From: Natrialba taiwanensis DSM 12281
GTDB taxonomy: Archaea; Halobacteriota; Halobacteria; Halobacteriales; Natrialbaceae
Direction: 5' to 3'
Length of the DNA stretch: 64,000 nt
NCBI RefSeq assembly: GCF_000337595.1
Contig: NZ_AOIL01000042.1
Coordinates: forward strand, 74,805 to 138,804
Position numbers and translations under genes: made by a program. The notes beneath the pieces were generated by a model. That model was not told the origin of the DNA, made no database searches, and worked only from the letters and a program-made list of their open reading frames with translations. Shown here piece by piece: positions 45,942 to 54,205 of the stretch (within the stretch, counting starts at the first letter, position 1; every line of letters starts with the position of its first letter).

Positions 45942-46481
45942 ATGCGAGTCGAACTGGACATCCCTGACAACGTAACCGTCGAGATCGACCACCTCGATGT
46001 GACCGTCGATGGACCGGAAGGCACCGTTTCCCGGCGTCTCTGGTACCCCGACGTGACCGTCGACGTGGAGGATGACACCGTGGTCATCGAGAGCGAGGCC
46101 GAGGACGCAAAGACGAACGCGACCGTCGGCACCTTCGAGAGCCACGTTTCGAACGCTTTCCACGGCGTGACCGAGGGCTGGGAGTACAAGATGGAAGTCT
46201 TCTACTCTCACTTCCCGATGCAGGTCCGCGAGGAGAGCGAGGAGGTCGTCATCGAGAACTTCCTCGGCGAGAAGGCAGCGCGACGTACGACTATCCACGG
46301 TGAGACCACCGTCTCCGTCGACGACGAACGAATCGTCCTCACTGGTCCCGACAAGGAAGATGTCGGCCAGACGGCGGCGGACATCGAGCAACTGACGAAG
46401 GTCAGCGGCAAGGACACCCGCGTCTTCCAGGACGGGGTCTACATCACCGAAAAACCCGCCACCGAAACCGGAGGTGCCTGA
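45942..46481 (+). CDS. rpl6: Ribosomal protein L6 (uL6)
   Basis: 179 residues, two similar L6 domains. Binds 23S rRNA near the factor-binding site. RRLWYPDVTV and the C-terminal ADIEQLTKVSGKDTRVFQDGVYITEKP are typical of archaeal L6. Confidence 0.96.
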   Translation: MRVELDIPDNVTVEIDHLDVTVDGPEGTVSRRLWYPDVTVDVEDDTVVIESEAEDAKTNATVGTFESHVSNAFHGVTEGWEYKMEVFYSHFPMQVREESEEVVIENFLGEKAARRTTIHGETTVSVDDERIVLTGPDKEDVGQTAADIEQLTKVSGKDTRVFQDGVYITEKPATETGGA

Positions 46482-46484
46482 TAG

Positions 46485-47198
46485 ATGGCAGACGAACAAC
46501 CACAGGAACTCGAAGACATCAGTGGCGTCGGTGCGAGCAAGGCAGACGCCCTTCGCGAGGCCGGCTTCGAGTCCATCGCGGACGTCAAGGAAGCCGACCA
46601 GGACGACCTGGCCGAAGCCGACGGCGTCGGCAACGCGCTCGCAGCGCGTATCAAGGCCGACGTCGGCGATCTCGAGGTCTCTGAGGAGACCGAGGCCGAG
46701 ATCGAAGACGAAGGTGCCGAGGAGGAAGCGGAACCTGCCGAAGACGTCGAAACCGAACTGCAGGCCCGCGGCCTGACCGAGAAGACGCCGGACCTCTCCG
46801 AGGATGAACAGCGCCTTCTCAACCGCCGCAAGAGCGAAGGTAAGCCGCAGTTCAACCGGCAGGACTACCACATGAAAAAGCGAACGCCGGAGTCCTGGCG
46901 ACGCCCGCGCGGTCAGCTCTCGAAGCAACGCAAGGGCATCAAGGGCAAGGGCCCGAAAGTCGAAGCCGGCTACCGCACACCCACCGACGTTCGGGGGAAA
47001 CACCCGAGCGGCTTCGAAGAGGTCTACGTCGAGAACGTCGATGACCTCGAGGGTGTCGACGGCGACACGGAAGCAGTCCGTATCGCCTCCGCCGTTGGCG
47101 CACGCAAGCGCGAACGCATCGAGGAGGTCGCCGAAGACGAGGGCGTTCGCGTCCTGAACCCAACCTACGAAGAGGTCGAGGTGGAATCCAATGACTGA
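46485..47198 (+). CDS. rpl32e: Ribosomal protein L32e (eL32) with helix-hairpin-helix extension
   Basis: 237 residues. The N-terminal part (8-65) is a helix-hairpin-helix DNA/RNA-binding domain ([27 protein letters not shown]) fused before an acidic linker; the L32e domain occupies about 110-237 ([43 protein letters not shown]). The fusion is normal for haloarchaea. Overlaps L19e by eight bases. Confidence 0.95.
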   Translation: MADEQPQELEDISGVGASKADALREAGFESIADVKEADQDDLAEADGVGNALAARIKADVGDLEVSEETEAEIEDEGAEEEAEPAEDVETELQARGLTEKTPDLSEDEQRLLNRRKSEGKPQFNRQDYHMKKRTPESWRRPRGQLSKQRKGIKGKGPKVEAGYRTPTDVRGKHPSGFEEVYVENVDDLEGVDGDTEAVRIASAVGARKRERIEEVAEDEGVRVLNPTYEEVEVESND

Positions 47199-47640
47199 TC
47201 TTTCCGCACAGAAACGACTCGCTGCCGACGTCTTAGACGTGGGCAAGAATCGTGTCTGGCTCGACCCCGAAGCCCAGGCCGACATCGCCGAGGCCATCAC
47301 CCGCGACGAAATCCGTGAACTCGTCGACGAAGGCCGCATTCAGGCTGATGACGCCAAAGGGAACTCTCGCGGTCGTGCACGCGAACGGAACGAAAAGCGT
47401 GCCTACGGCCACCAGAAGGGCCCGGGCAAGCGCCGCGGCAAGAAAGGCGCACGCCAGAACGAGAAAGAAGAGTGGCAAAACCAGATTCGCGCACAGCGAC
47501 GGAAGCTGCGTGAACTTCGCGACAAGGGCGAACTGACGCCCACGCAGTACCGCGAGCTCTACAAGAAGGCTGGCGGTGGCGAGTTCCGTAGCGTCCGGTA
47601 CCTGTTGAACTACGTCGACGAGAACTACGGTGACCAATAA
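47191..47640 (+). CDS. rpl19e: Ribosomal protein L19e (eL19)
   Basis: 149 residues. [42 protein letters not shown] and the basic [28 protein letters not shown] are the family signature. The L18 start overlaps its stop by one base. Confidence 0.95.
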   Translation: MTDLSAQKRLAADVLDVGKNRVWLDPEAQADIAEAITRDEIRELVDEGRIQADDAKGNSRGRARERNEKRAYGHQKGPGKRRGKKGARQNEKEEWQNQIRAQRRKLRELRDKGELTPTQYRELYKKAGGGEFRSVRYLLNYVDENYGDQ

Positions 47641-48188
47641 TGGCGACAGGACCACGATATAAAGTGCCAATGCGGCGTCGCCGTGAGGTCCGGACGGATT
47701 ACCATCAGAGGTTGCGCCTGCTGAAATCGGGCAAGCCCCGCCTCGTTGCTCGCAAGAGTAACAAGCACACTACGGCGCAGCTGATCGTTCCCGGACCTCA
47801 GGGGGACGAGACGCTCGCAAGTGCACACTCGAGCGATCTCGAGGAGTACGGTTGGGACGCGCCCACGAGTAACATCTCTGCAGCCTACCTGACCGGCCTG
47901 CTGGCCGGCAAACGGGCAGTCGAAGCCGATATCGAGGAGGCAGTCCTCGACATCGGCCTCAACACGGCAACGCCCGGAAACAAGGTGTTCGCAGTGCAGG
48001 AGGGCGCAATCGATGCCGGCCTCGAAATCCCGCACAACGACAGCGTGCTCGCAGACTGGTCGCGTACTCGCGGCGAACACATCGCCGAGTACGCCGAACA
48101 GTTAGACGAGCCGCTGTACAGCGGTGACTTCGACGCAACCGAACTCCCAGAACACTTCGACGAGGTACGAGAGGCGATTCTCGAATGA
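47640..48188 (+). CDS. rpl18: Ribosomal protein L18 (uL18)
   Basis: 182 residues. Carries 5S rRNA to the large subunit together with L5. [45 protein letters not shown] is typical; the C-terminal extension is archaeal. Overlaps S5 by four bases. Confidence 0.96.
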   Translation: MATGPRYKVPMRRRREVRTDYHQRLRLLKSGKPRLVARKSNKHTTAQLIVPGPQGDETLASAHSSDLEEYGWDAPTSNISAAYLTGLLAGKRAVEADIEEAVLDIGLNTATPGNKVFAVQEGAIDAGLEIPHNDSVLADWSRTRGEHIAEYAEQLDEPLYSGDFDATELPEHFDEVREAILE

Positions 48189-48844
48189 GTGGAAACAACT
48201 ACAACGACAACGGATGGGAACCCGTTACCCGTCTCGGCCGGAAGGTCCAGGAGGGCGACATCGATACGATGGAAGCCGCCCTCAACTCGGGACTCCCGCT
48301 CAAGGAACCCGAACTCGTCGACCAGCTCCTCCCCGGACTGGACGACGAAGTGCTTGACATCAACATGGTCCAGCGCATGACCGACTCCGGGCGACGCGTG
48401 AAGTTCCGTTGTGTCGTCGCCGTCGGCAACCGCGACGGCTATATCGGCTATGCGGAAGGCCGAGACGACCAGGTCGGGTCTGCTATCCAGAAGGCAATCG
48501 GTATCGCGAAACTGAACATCATCTCGGTCCCGCGCGGCTCCGGGTCGTGGGAGGACCGCTCGGACCGTCCACACTCGCTGACCCGCCAGACGACCGGCAA
48601 AGCCGGCTCCGTCGAGGTCGAGGTCATCCCGGCCCCCGAAGGGCTCGGACTCGCCGCGAGTGACACGGTCCGTGCCGTCCTCGAACTGGCCGGTATCGAA
48701 AACGCCTGGACCAAGAGCCACGGCAACACGCGAACGACCGTCAACCTCGCGAAAGCGACGTTCAACGCGCTCGAGAACGCCTCGCAGTCTCGACACCCGC
48801 GGGCACGCGAGACCACCCGTGACGAAGCGGAGGTGACCGAGTGA
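48185..48844 (+). CDS. rps5: Ribosomal protein S5 (uS5)
   Basis: 219 residues. Double-stranded-RNA-binding-like domain plus S5 C-terminal domain: [43 protein letters not shown] and [41 protein letters not shown]. Acts in decoding accuracy. The L30 start overlaps its stop. Confidence 0.96.
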   Translation: MSGNNYNDNGWEPVTRLGRKVQEGDIDTMEAALNSGLPLKEPELVDQLLPGLDDEVLDINMVQRMTDSGRRVKFRCVVAVGNRDGYIGYAEGRDDQVGSAIQKAIGIAKLNIISVPRGSGSWEDRSDRPHSLTRQTTGKAGSVEVEVIPAPEGLGLAASDTVRAVLELAGIENAWTKSHGNTRTTVNLAKATFNALENASQSRHPRARETTRDEAEVTE

Positions 48845-49311
48845 TGAAGGCAGTCGTTCAGGTCCGTGGCGAAGTAAATCGCCAGCAGACCGTCCAGGAC
48901 ACCCTGGAAATGCTCAACATTCACGGCGTCAACCACTGCGCACTCATCCCCGAAACCGACACCTACCGTGGCATGATCACGAAGGTTAACGACTACGTCG
49001 CACACGGGGAACCCGATGCCGACGTGCTCGAAACGGTGCTCGCAAAGCGAGCGGAACCGCTCGAGGGCCGCCAGTCCGACGTCGACGAGGAGTGGCTCAG
49101 CGAGAACACCGAGTTCAGCGACTTCGCTGCACTCGCCGAGGCGCTACTCGACGAGGAAACGACGCTTCGCGAGGAGGGACTGTCGCCGACGCTGCGACTG
49201 CACCCGCCACGTGGCGGTCACAATGGGATCAAAAAGCCAACCGCGGAGGGCGGCCAACTCGGAAAACATACAACCGAGGACATTAACGTCCTGTTAGAAT
49301 CGATGCGATAA
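48844..49311 (+). CDS. rpl30: Ribosomal protein L30 (uL30)
   Basis: 155 residues from the ATG at 48844, which overlaps the S5 stop by one base; a GTG at 48841 is possible. Archaeal length, longer than bacterial L30 (about 60). KAVVQVRGEVNRQQTVQDTLEMLNIHGVNHCALIPETDTYRGMITKVNDYVAHGE is typical. Confidence 0.95.
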   Translation: MKAVVQVRGEVNRQQTVQDTLEMLNIHGVNHCALIPETDTYRGMITKVNDYVAHGEPDADVLETVLAKRAEPLEGRQSDVDEEWLSENTEFSDFAALAEALLDEETTLREEGLSPTLRLHPPRGGHNGIKKPTAEGGQLGKHTTEDINVLLESMR

Positions 49312-49313
49312 CA

Positions 49314-49820
49314 ATGACGAGCAAAAAACGACGCCAGCGTGGATCGCGAACCCACAGCGGCGGCTCCCACAAAAACCGACGTGGGGCCGGACATCGTGGT
49401 GGACGCGGCCGCGCCGGGCGAAGCAAACACGAGTTCCACAACTACGAACCGAAGGGGAAACACGGCTTCAAGCGACCGCAGGACATCCGCGATGATGTTG
49501 CCGAGATCGACGTTCAGAAGTTAGACGAGGACGCGATCCTGTACGTCGCCGACGATCTTGCCGAGGAAACCGACGACGGATATGAACTCGACGCTCGCGA
49601 TATCGTCGAGGACGGCCACGAGGTCGATGTCGTCAAGGTCCTCGGATCGGGACAGGTACGCAACGCACTCGACGTTACTGCAGATGCGTTCTCGGAAGCA
49701 GCTCGCGAGAAGATCGAGACGGCCGGCGGTGAGGCGATCGTCTCGGAGCGAGGACAAGAGCGGGCGGAAGCTGACGAAACTGCGTCCGATCAGGAAGCCG
49801 AAGAACAGAACGAGGAGTAA
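49314..49820 (+). CDS. rpl15: Ribosomal protein L15 (uL15)
   Basis: 168 residues. RGSRTHSGGSHKNRRGAGHRGGRGRAGRSKHEFHNYEPKGKHGF is the basic N-terminal signature; the C-terminal half is acidic and Glu-rich. Last ribosomal gene before secY (3 bases between). Confidence 0.95.
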   Translation: MTSKKRRQRGSRTHSGGSHKNRRGAGHRGGRGRAGRSKHEFHNYEPKGKHGFKRPQDIRDDVAEIDVQKLDEDAILYVADDLAEETDDGYELDARDIVEDGHEVDVVKVLGSGQVRNALDVTADAFSEAAREKIETAGGEAIVSERGQERAEADETASDQEAEEQNEE

Positions 49821-49823
49821 CAT

Positions 49824-51290
49824 ATGGGATGGAAGGAAGCTGCTGAACCGGTCTTAACGCGGATGCCCGCAGTCCGCCGTCCGGAGGGGCACGTTCCCTT
49901 TAAACGCAAGCTTGCGTGGACGGCTGGCATCCTGATGTTGTACTTCTTCCTGACGAACATCTCGCTGCTCGGGGTGCAGTCCGGTGGCGCAACCGACCTC
50001 TTCGGTGAGTTCCGTGCGATTCTGGCCGGTTCACAGGGGTCGCTGTTACAGGTCGGTATTGGACCGATCGTCACCGCGAGCATCGTCTTGCAACTGCTTG
50101 GCGGTGCGAACCTACTCGGTCTCGACACCGACGACCCGCGCGACCAGGTCCTCTATCAGGGCCTGCAGAAGCTGCTGGTCGTCGTTATGGTGGTACTGAC
50201 CGGGCTGCCGATAGTGTTCGCCAGCGGCTTCCTGCCAGCTCAGTCGTCACTGCAGTTCGGGGGACTCACCCTCGACCATATGCAGGTCCAGCTTCTGATG
50301 TTCGCCCAGATCTTCGTCGGCGGTATCCTCATCCTCTACATGGACGAGGTCGTCAGCAAGTGGGGCGTCGGCAGCGGGATCGGGCTGTTCATCATCGCCG
50401 GTGTGAGCCAGCGACTCGTTACCGGACTCATCCAGCCAACTGCGGGTGGGTTCTTCTACGACTGGTATCAGATCATCACCGGGCAGGTGGCTGTCGGCTC
50501 GGTCTTCGCTGGCGATGGACTGTACACCATCCTGTTTCAAGAAGGGCACATCATCGCGCTGCTAACGACGGTCTTGATCTTCGCGATCGTCGTCTACGCG
50601 GAATCGGTTCGCGTGGAAATTCCACTCAGCCACGCCCGCGTCAAAGGTGCTCGCGGTCGCTTCCCAGTGAAGCTCATCTACGCGAGCGTCCTGCCGATGA
50701 TCCTCGTCCGGGCGCTGCAGGCGAACGTCCAGTTTATCGGACAGATCATGTCCTCGCAGCTGGGAGCCAACATGCCCGAGTTCCTCGGGACCTACAACGC
50801 TAATGGACAACCCGTGAGCGGGTTCTTCTACTACGTCGCGCCGATCTACTCACCAAACGACTGGATGTGGTGGACCGGCGAAGTCTCCCAGGCGGCATGG
50901 ATGGTGATGATCCGCGTCTCCATCGACCTGGTATTCATGATCGCCGGCGGTGCGATCTTCGCCATCTTCTGGGTCGAGACCACCGACATGGGTCCGGAAT
51001 CCACAGCCAAGCAGATCCAGAACTCGGGGATGCAGATCCCCGGCTTCCGCCAGAACGTCGGCGTCATCGAGAAGGTCATGGAACGGTACATCCCGCAAGT
51101 GACTATCATCGGTGGTGCACTCGTCGGCTTGCTCGCCGTCTGGGCGAACATGCTCGGCACAATCGGGTCCATCAGTGGAACCGGTCTACTGCTGGCTGTC
51201 TCCATCACCTACAAGCTCTACGAAGAGATTGCCGAAGAGCAGATGATGGAGATGCATCCGATGATGCGCCAGATGTTCGGCAAGGAATAG
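49824..51290 (+). CDS. secY: Preprotein translocase subunit SecY
   Basis: 488 residues with ten membrane helices, pore of the Sec translocon. The N-terminal helix 1 (KLAWTAGILMLYFFLTNISLLGVQ), the plug segment after it (SGGATDLFGEFRAIL) and loop 8 region (SFWVETTDMGPESTAKQIQNSGMQIPGFRQNVGVIEKVMERYIPQV) match archaeal SecY. Loops 6 and 8 carry the ribosome-binding residues. Closes the ribosomal operon. Confidence 0.97.
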   Translation: MGWKEAAEPVLTRMPAVRRPEGHVPFKRKLAWTAGILMLYFFLTNISLLGVQSGGATDLFGEFRAILAGSQGSLLQVGIGPIVTASIVLQLLGGANLLGLDTDDPRDQVLYQGLQKLLVVVMVVLTGLPIVFASGFLPAQSSLQFGGLTLDHMQVQLLMFAQIFVGGILILYMDEVVSKWGVGSGIGLFIIAGVSQRLVTGLIQPTAGGFFYDWYQIITGQVAVGSVFAGDGLYTILFQEGHIIALLTTVLIFAIVVYAESVRVEIPLSHARVKGARGRFPVKLIYASVLPMILVRALQANVQFIGQIMSSQLGANMPEFLGTYNANGQPVSGFFYYVAPIYSPNDWMWWTGEVSQAAWMVMIRVSIDLVFMIAGGAIFAIFWVETTDMGPESTAKQIQNSGMQIPGFRQNVGVIEKVMERYIPQVTIIGGALVGLLAVWANMLGTIGSISGTGLLLAVSITYKLYEEIAEEQMMEMHPMMRQMFGKE

Positions 51291-51637
51291 CAGCTGTCGC
51301 CGATCTCCGGTTTTTCTTTCTCGCAGTCCGTGATCGGACCCGTAGTAACAACTGCAACGATTCACATCACTCGCACAACCGTCGTGCGACCGGGTATGCT
51401 AACTTGCAGTGGCTACTCGTTCCCTCCGATGGCCGTGGAGGTGAGTCCGAGTGTGAACTCTATGCACCGGCTGTCGAGAACAGTGTGCCTGAGTTGTTTA
51501 TCCTTCCCCAGCGATAAACGCGAGCTGCGCACGCACCCCTATTTAAACCGGAGATTCAGTTACGTGCGGAGACCGTTCGTCATCCCATGGTACCTGAGAG
51601 AAGCCGAACCCGGTAGTCTCTACCACCTGTTTTCGCT
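51291..51637. other. Convergent intergenic region with terminator and an inverted repeat
   Basis: No gene. A T-rich terminator (51309-51324) follows secY, and a 6-bp inverted repeat with a 7-base spacer lies at 51371-51389 (TCGCAC, GTGCGA). Other frames here are short and not acidic. Confidence 0.45.
51309..51324 (+). terminator. T-rich terminator of the ribosomal-protein/secY operon
   Basis: A T-tract (ggtttttctttctc) starts about 20 bases after the secY stop, the classical archaeal intrinsic-terminator pattern. Confidence 0.6.
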
Positions 51638-53629
51638 TTACTCTCCTTTCGCCTCATCCCACGACCCGACTTCGTACACGTCCGTCTGTTCGTCGACGAT
51701 GGGAAGGTCCGCAAGCGCCTCCGTATCGAGAGCGTCAGCGTTCTCCGCGGCTGCATCTCCAAGATCGTCGACAGCGACGTACGTTTTTCCGACACCGTCG
51801 TCCTGCTTAGTCGTCGGTACCAGCTGATCGAGCAGTGCACCGAGATCTTCGAACGTTGCGCCCCCGTGAACGCGTATCGTCTCCCCGTCGAGTTCAACGT
51901 TTGTCCGCGTGAGATCGAGATTCCACTCGTCGAGAGCGGAAACGAATGCAGCCCCGTCCGAACCACCGAGCGGGTCGAACTGGACCGACTTGGCCAGATA
52001 GTCCGCAGTCCGATTAGCAACGGTTTCCCGTGGCAGTTCGAACTCTCCTTCGAGATCGACGGCGCTGCGATCGGTTGTGATTTCGAGATCAAAGGCGGTA
52101 TCCGCTCGTGAATCGAGTCCGCGTGCAGTGCGTTCGTCAACGTAGTCGGTCCAGTTCTCGGTCGCGACGGTTACAGTCGCAGTAACACTGTAGCGCCGAT
52201 CGGACTGTCCCCGCGTGCTCGTGTCGTGTGCTTGATTCGGTGTCGTCTCTCCTTCCGCGTTCCATTTGAGCACCGTTTGGAGGTCCGCCTCCCGCTGCGC
52301 ATTGAGTCTCGCCTGGAGGTTCGTCTCGGTGTCGGTTGCGTTCGCGGTTCCGTTCGGGTTCGAGGACGCCCTCTCGAGGCGCTCCGGTTCGATAATCGCA
52401 CGAAGTGCCCGCTCGTAGTTTGCCAGCTCCACGGTCCAGTCAGTCCGAGTCGTCTGCTCCATTCCCCGGTCCGTCTGTATCGATGTCGTTTCCTGGGTGA
52501 ACTCGGCAGTCTCGATCTCGAGTTCAGCGAGCGCCGTCGTAAGGACACGCTCGTTTTCCGGGGCGGATTGCTGTATACCCTCCGTCGTGGCCCCGTCACT
52601 TCCCGTTAGTGTCGTCGACAGCGCGCGTTCGATTCCCTCGTTGAGTCCCGTATAGGTCACTGTGAACTCGAGGTCGAGTTCGTAGTCTGACTGCGCGGCC
52701 GTCGAATCGTCCGTCCGATTCGAGTCAGTCGTCGTATTCGATGCCGTTTCCTCTGCTACCAGTGCGTACTGTTCGAGTTCGACGCTGCTCTCGCCGCCGA
52801 ACTTAGCCGCAATCGAGCCGAACTCCGTCTCGAGGGTATCACTGGCGTTTGCACGTGTCTGCCAGCGGGAGACGGCACTTGAATTGACCCGGGTACGGCG
52901 CTCGATGTGCATCTTGTACTCTCCGTCGGTACTCTCGCTCTCGGCGACAGAAACTGACAGATATCGCGGTGTCCCTGTCCCTGTCCCTGTCGTCGAGGAC
53001 GTGCTCGTGGCCGTCCCGGTCGTTGTGATCGCATCCGGCGTGAGACGGATCTCACCGTTCGTTGATCCCGAAAGGCGCTCTTCCATATGCTCTGTCGGCC
53101 CTGTCGCCGAGAGTGCGGCCTCGAACTCGTTTGTGTCCCGACTGGACTCGCCGGACACATCGAGATCGAGCGTCGATCCAGGGGTTGGCTGGTCGAGAAC
53201 CTGCTCACCGTCAGCGAGCTGTGCCGGCGTCACTGGTATCTCTGTGCCCGCTGTTTCGCGGTCCTGTCCGGCGAGTTCAGTGGTGAGTTCAGTAAGCGCA
53301 GTCGCTGCAGTAACGCTCCGTCGAACCGGGCTCTGCGTGTCGTTGAGTGAATCCTCGTAGACGAGGATGGCTCCACCGTCGGCTGTGAGATAGATGTCAT
53401 CCGCCGAGCCGTGTCTAGCGCCGGCCTCGGCAGGCGTGTCGTAGGTTGGTATATCGTCCGGTAGCTGTGGACCGTTCTCGGAGAGCAGCGAGTCCTGCGG
53501 CGTTGAACCGTACATATATGTCAGCCCAAGACTGAACACAGCGAGACAGACGAATCCGATAACGAGAAGGGCCGCAATCGCGTTACTGGCCTGTGTCGTT
53601 TCAGTGTCTGTCCATGGCCAGCAATCCAT
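51638..53629 (-). CDS. Large membrane-anchored extracellular protein, unknown family
   Basis: 663 residues. One membrane helix near the N-terminus (about residues 17-40, IAALLVIGFVCLAVFSLGLTYMYG) leaves about 620 residues outside the cell. The outer part is Thr/Ser/Glu-rich with many Asn sequons (NSS, NAS, NTT, NRT, NGT, NAT), and includes repeated soluble segments with the pattern AEFTQETTS / AENTRTVN-like strands. Beta-rich segments around 225-330 and 480-640 look like a repeated domain. No family recognised. It converges with secY and shares the strand of the cox genes; 73 bases lie between its start and the end of cox subunit IV. A transport, sensing or cell-wall role cannot be told. Confidence 0.7.
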   Translation of the reverse strand: MDCWPWTDTETTQASNAIAALLVIGFVCLAVFSLGLTYMYGSTPQDSLLSENGPQLPDDIPTYDTPAEAGARHGSADDIYLTADGGAILVYEDSLNDTQSPVRRSVTAATALTELTTELAGQDRETAGTEIPVTPAQLADGEQVLDQPTPGSTLDLDVSGESSRDTNEFEAALSATGPTEHMEERLSGSTNGEIRLTPDAITTTGTATSTSSTTGTGTGTPRYLSVSVAESESTDGEYKMHIERRTRVNSSAVSRWQTRANASDTLETEFGSIAAKFGGESSVELEQYALVAEETASNTTTDSNRTDDSTAAQSDYELDLEFTVTYTGLNEGIERALSTTLTGSDGATTEGIQQSAPENERVLTTALAELEIETAEFTQETTSIQTDRGMEQTTRTDWTVELANYERALRAIIEPERLERASSNPNGTANATDTETNLQARLNAQREADLQTVLKWNAEGETTPNQAHDTSTRGQSDRRYSVTATVTVATENWTDYVDERTARGLDSRADTAFDLEITTDRSAVDLEGEFELPRETVANRTADYLAKSVQFDPLGGSDGAAFVSALDEWNLDLTRTNVELDGETIRVHGGATFEDLGALLDQLVPTTKQDDGVGKTYVAVDDLGDAAAENADALDTEALADLPIVDEQTDVYEVGSWDEAKGE

Positions 53630-53702
53630 GTCAGATGCTACTGGCTAGATGCGTATAAAGTTCAACAATTAGATGCGGGTCGGCTCGCCCGCAACCGTTG
53701 GC

Positions 53703-53963
53703 TCACTGGATCGAGTATCCAGCGGCGATGACGAGCAGGAACACCATGAATACGGCCGTTGCCATCATGTAACTGATCGCTCGTGGCTCTTCGATCAGGT
53801 GCTGATAGTAGCCGGCGATCAGCAGGATCTTTGTGACTGCCAAGACGATTGTCCCGCCGATGGCCGTTGCGTACGCGAAGTTGAACTCGAAGAAGACGAA
53901 CTTCCCCGTCGCCAGTGCCACCAGGAGGATGTAGATCAGGGTGTACGTTCGAAGGTTGGCCAT
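53703..53963 (-). CDS. Cytochrome c oxidase subunit IV family protein
   Basis: 86 residues, three membrane helices (YTLIYILLVALATGKFVFFEF; AIGGTIVLAVTKILLIAGYYQHLIEEP; YMMATAVFMVFLLVIAAGYSI). The ILLIAGYYQHLIEEPR part is typical of the family. Small accessory subunit of the haem-copper oxidase. A TATA-like box (tacttatacc, 53987-53996 on the plus strand, read leftward) about 28 bases upstream supports a leaderless start and its own transcript. Confidence 0.85.
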   Translation of the reverse strand: MANLRTYTLIYILLVALATGKFVFFEFNFAYATAIGGTIVLAVTKILLIAGYYQHLIEEPRAISYMMATAVFMVFLLVIAAGYSIQ

Positions 53964-53986
53964 TAGTGTGGAATGTGGGTGACGGA

Positions 53987-53996
53987 TACTTATACC
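53987..53996 (-). promoter_or_regulatory. TATA-like promoter of the subunit IV gene
   Basis: Minus-strand ggtataagta, 23-33 bases before the ATG at 53963: the spacing of a leaderless haloarchaeal promoter. Confidence 0.6.
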
Positions 53997-54205
53997 TTCC
54001 TCATACGTACTGCCGCTCCTCCTACCGTGGTTTTATCCACCGAATCGGTTCCGTCTCGGGGGGACCAAATCAGGCGTCGAGTTCGTGACTGGGCCACGCA
54101 ACGGGTCGAACGAAGACGGTGCCACAGCGACTCAAAACAGGCAGAAAGGAAGCAGTTTCGCATCGCATGCAGACCGGAATCAAGCGGTGTGGCCGCTTGA
54201 GTGGT

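Noticed and set aside
51330..51827. 165-residue plus-strand frame after secY
   Set aside because: It overlaps the C-terminus of the large minus-strand protein and shows shadow composition (Ser/Arg/Thr).
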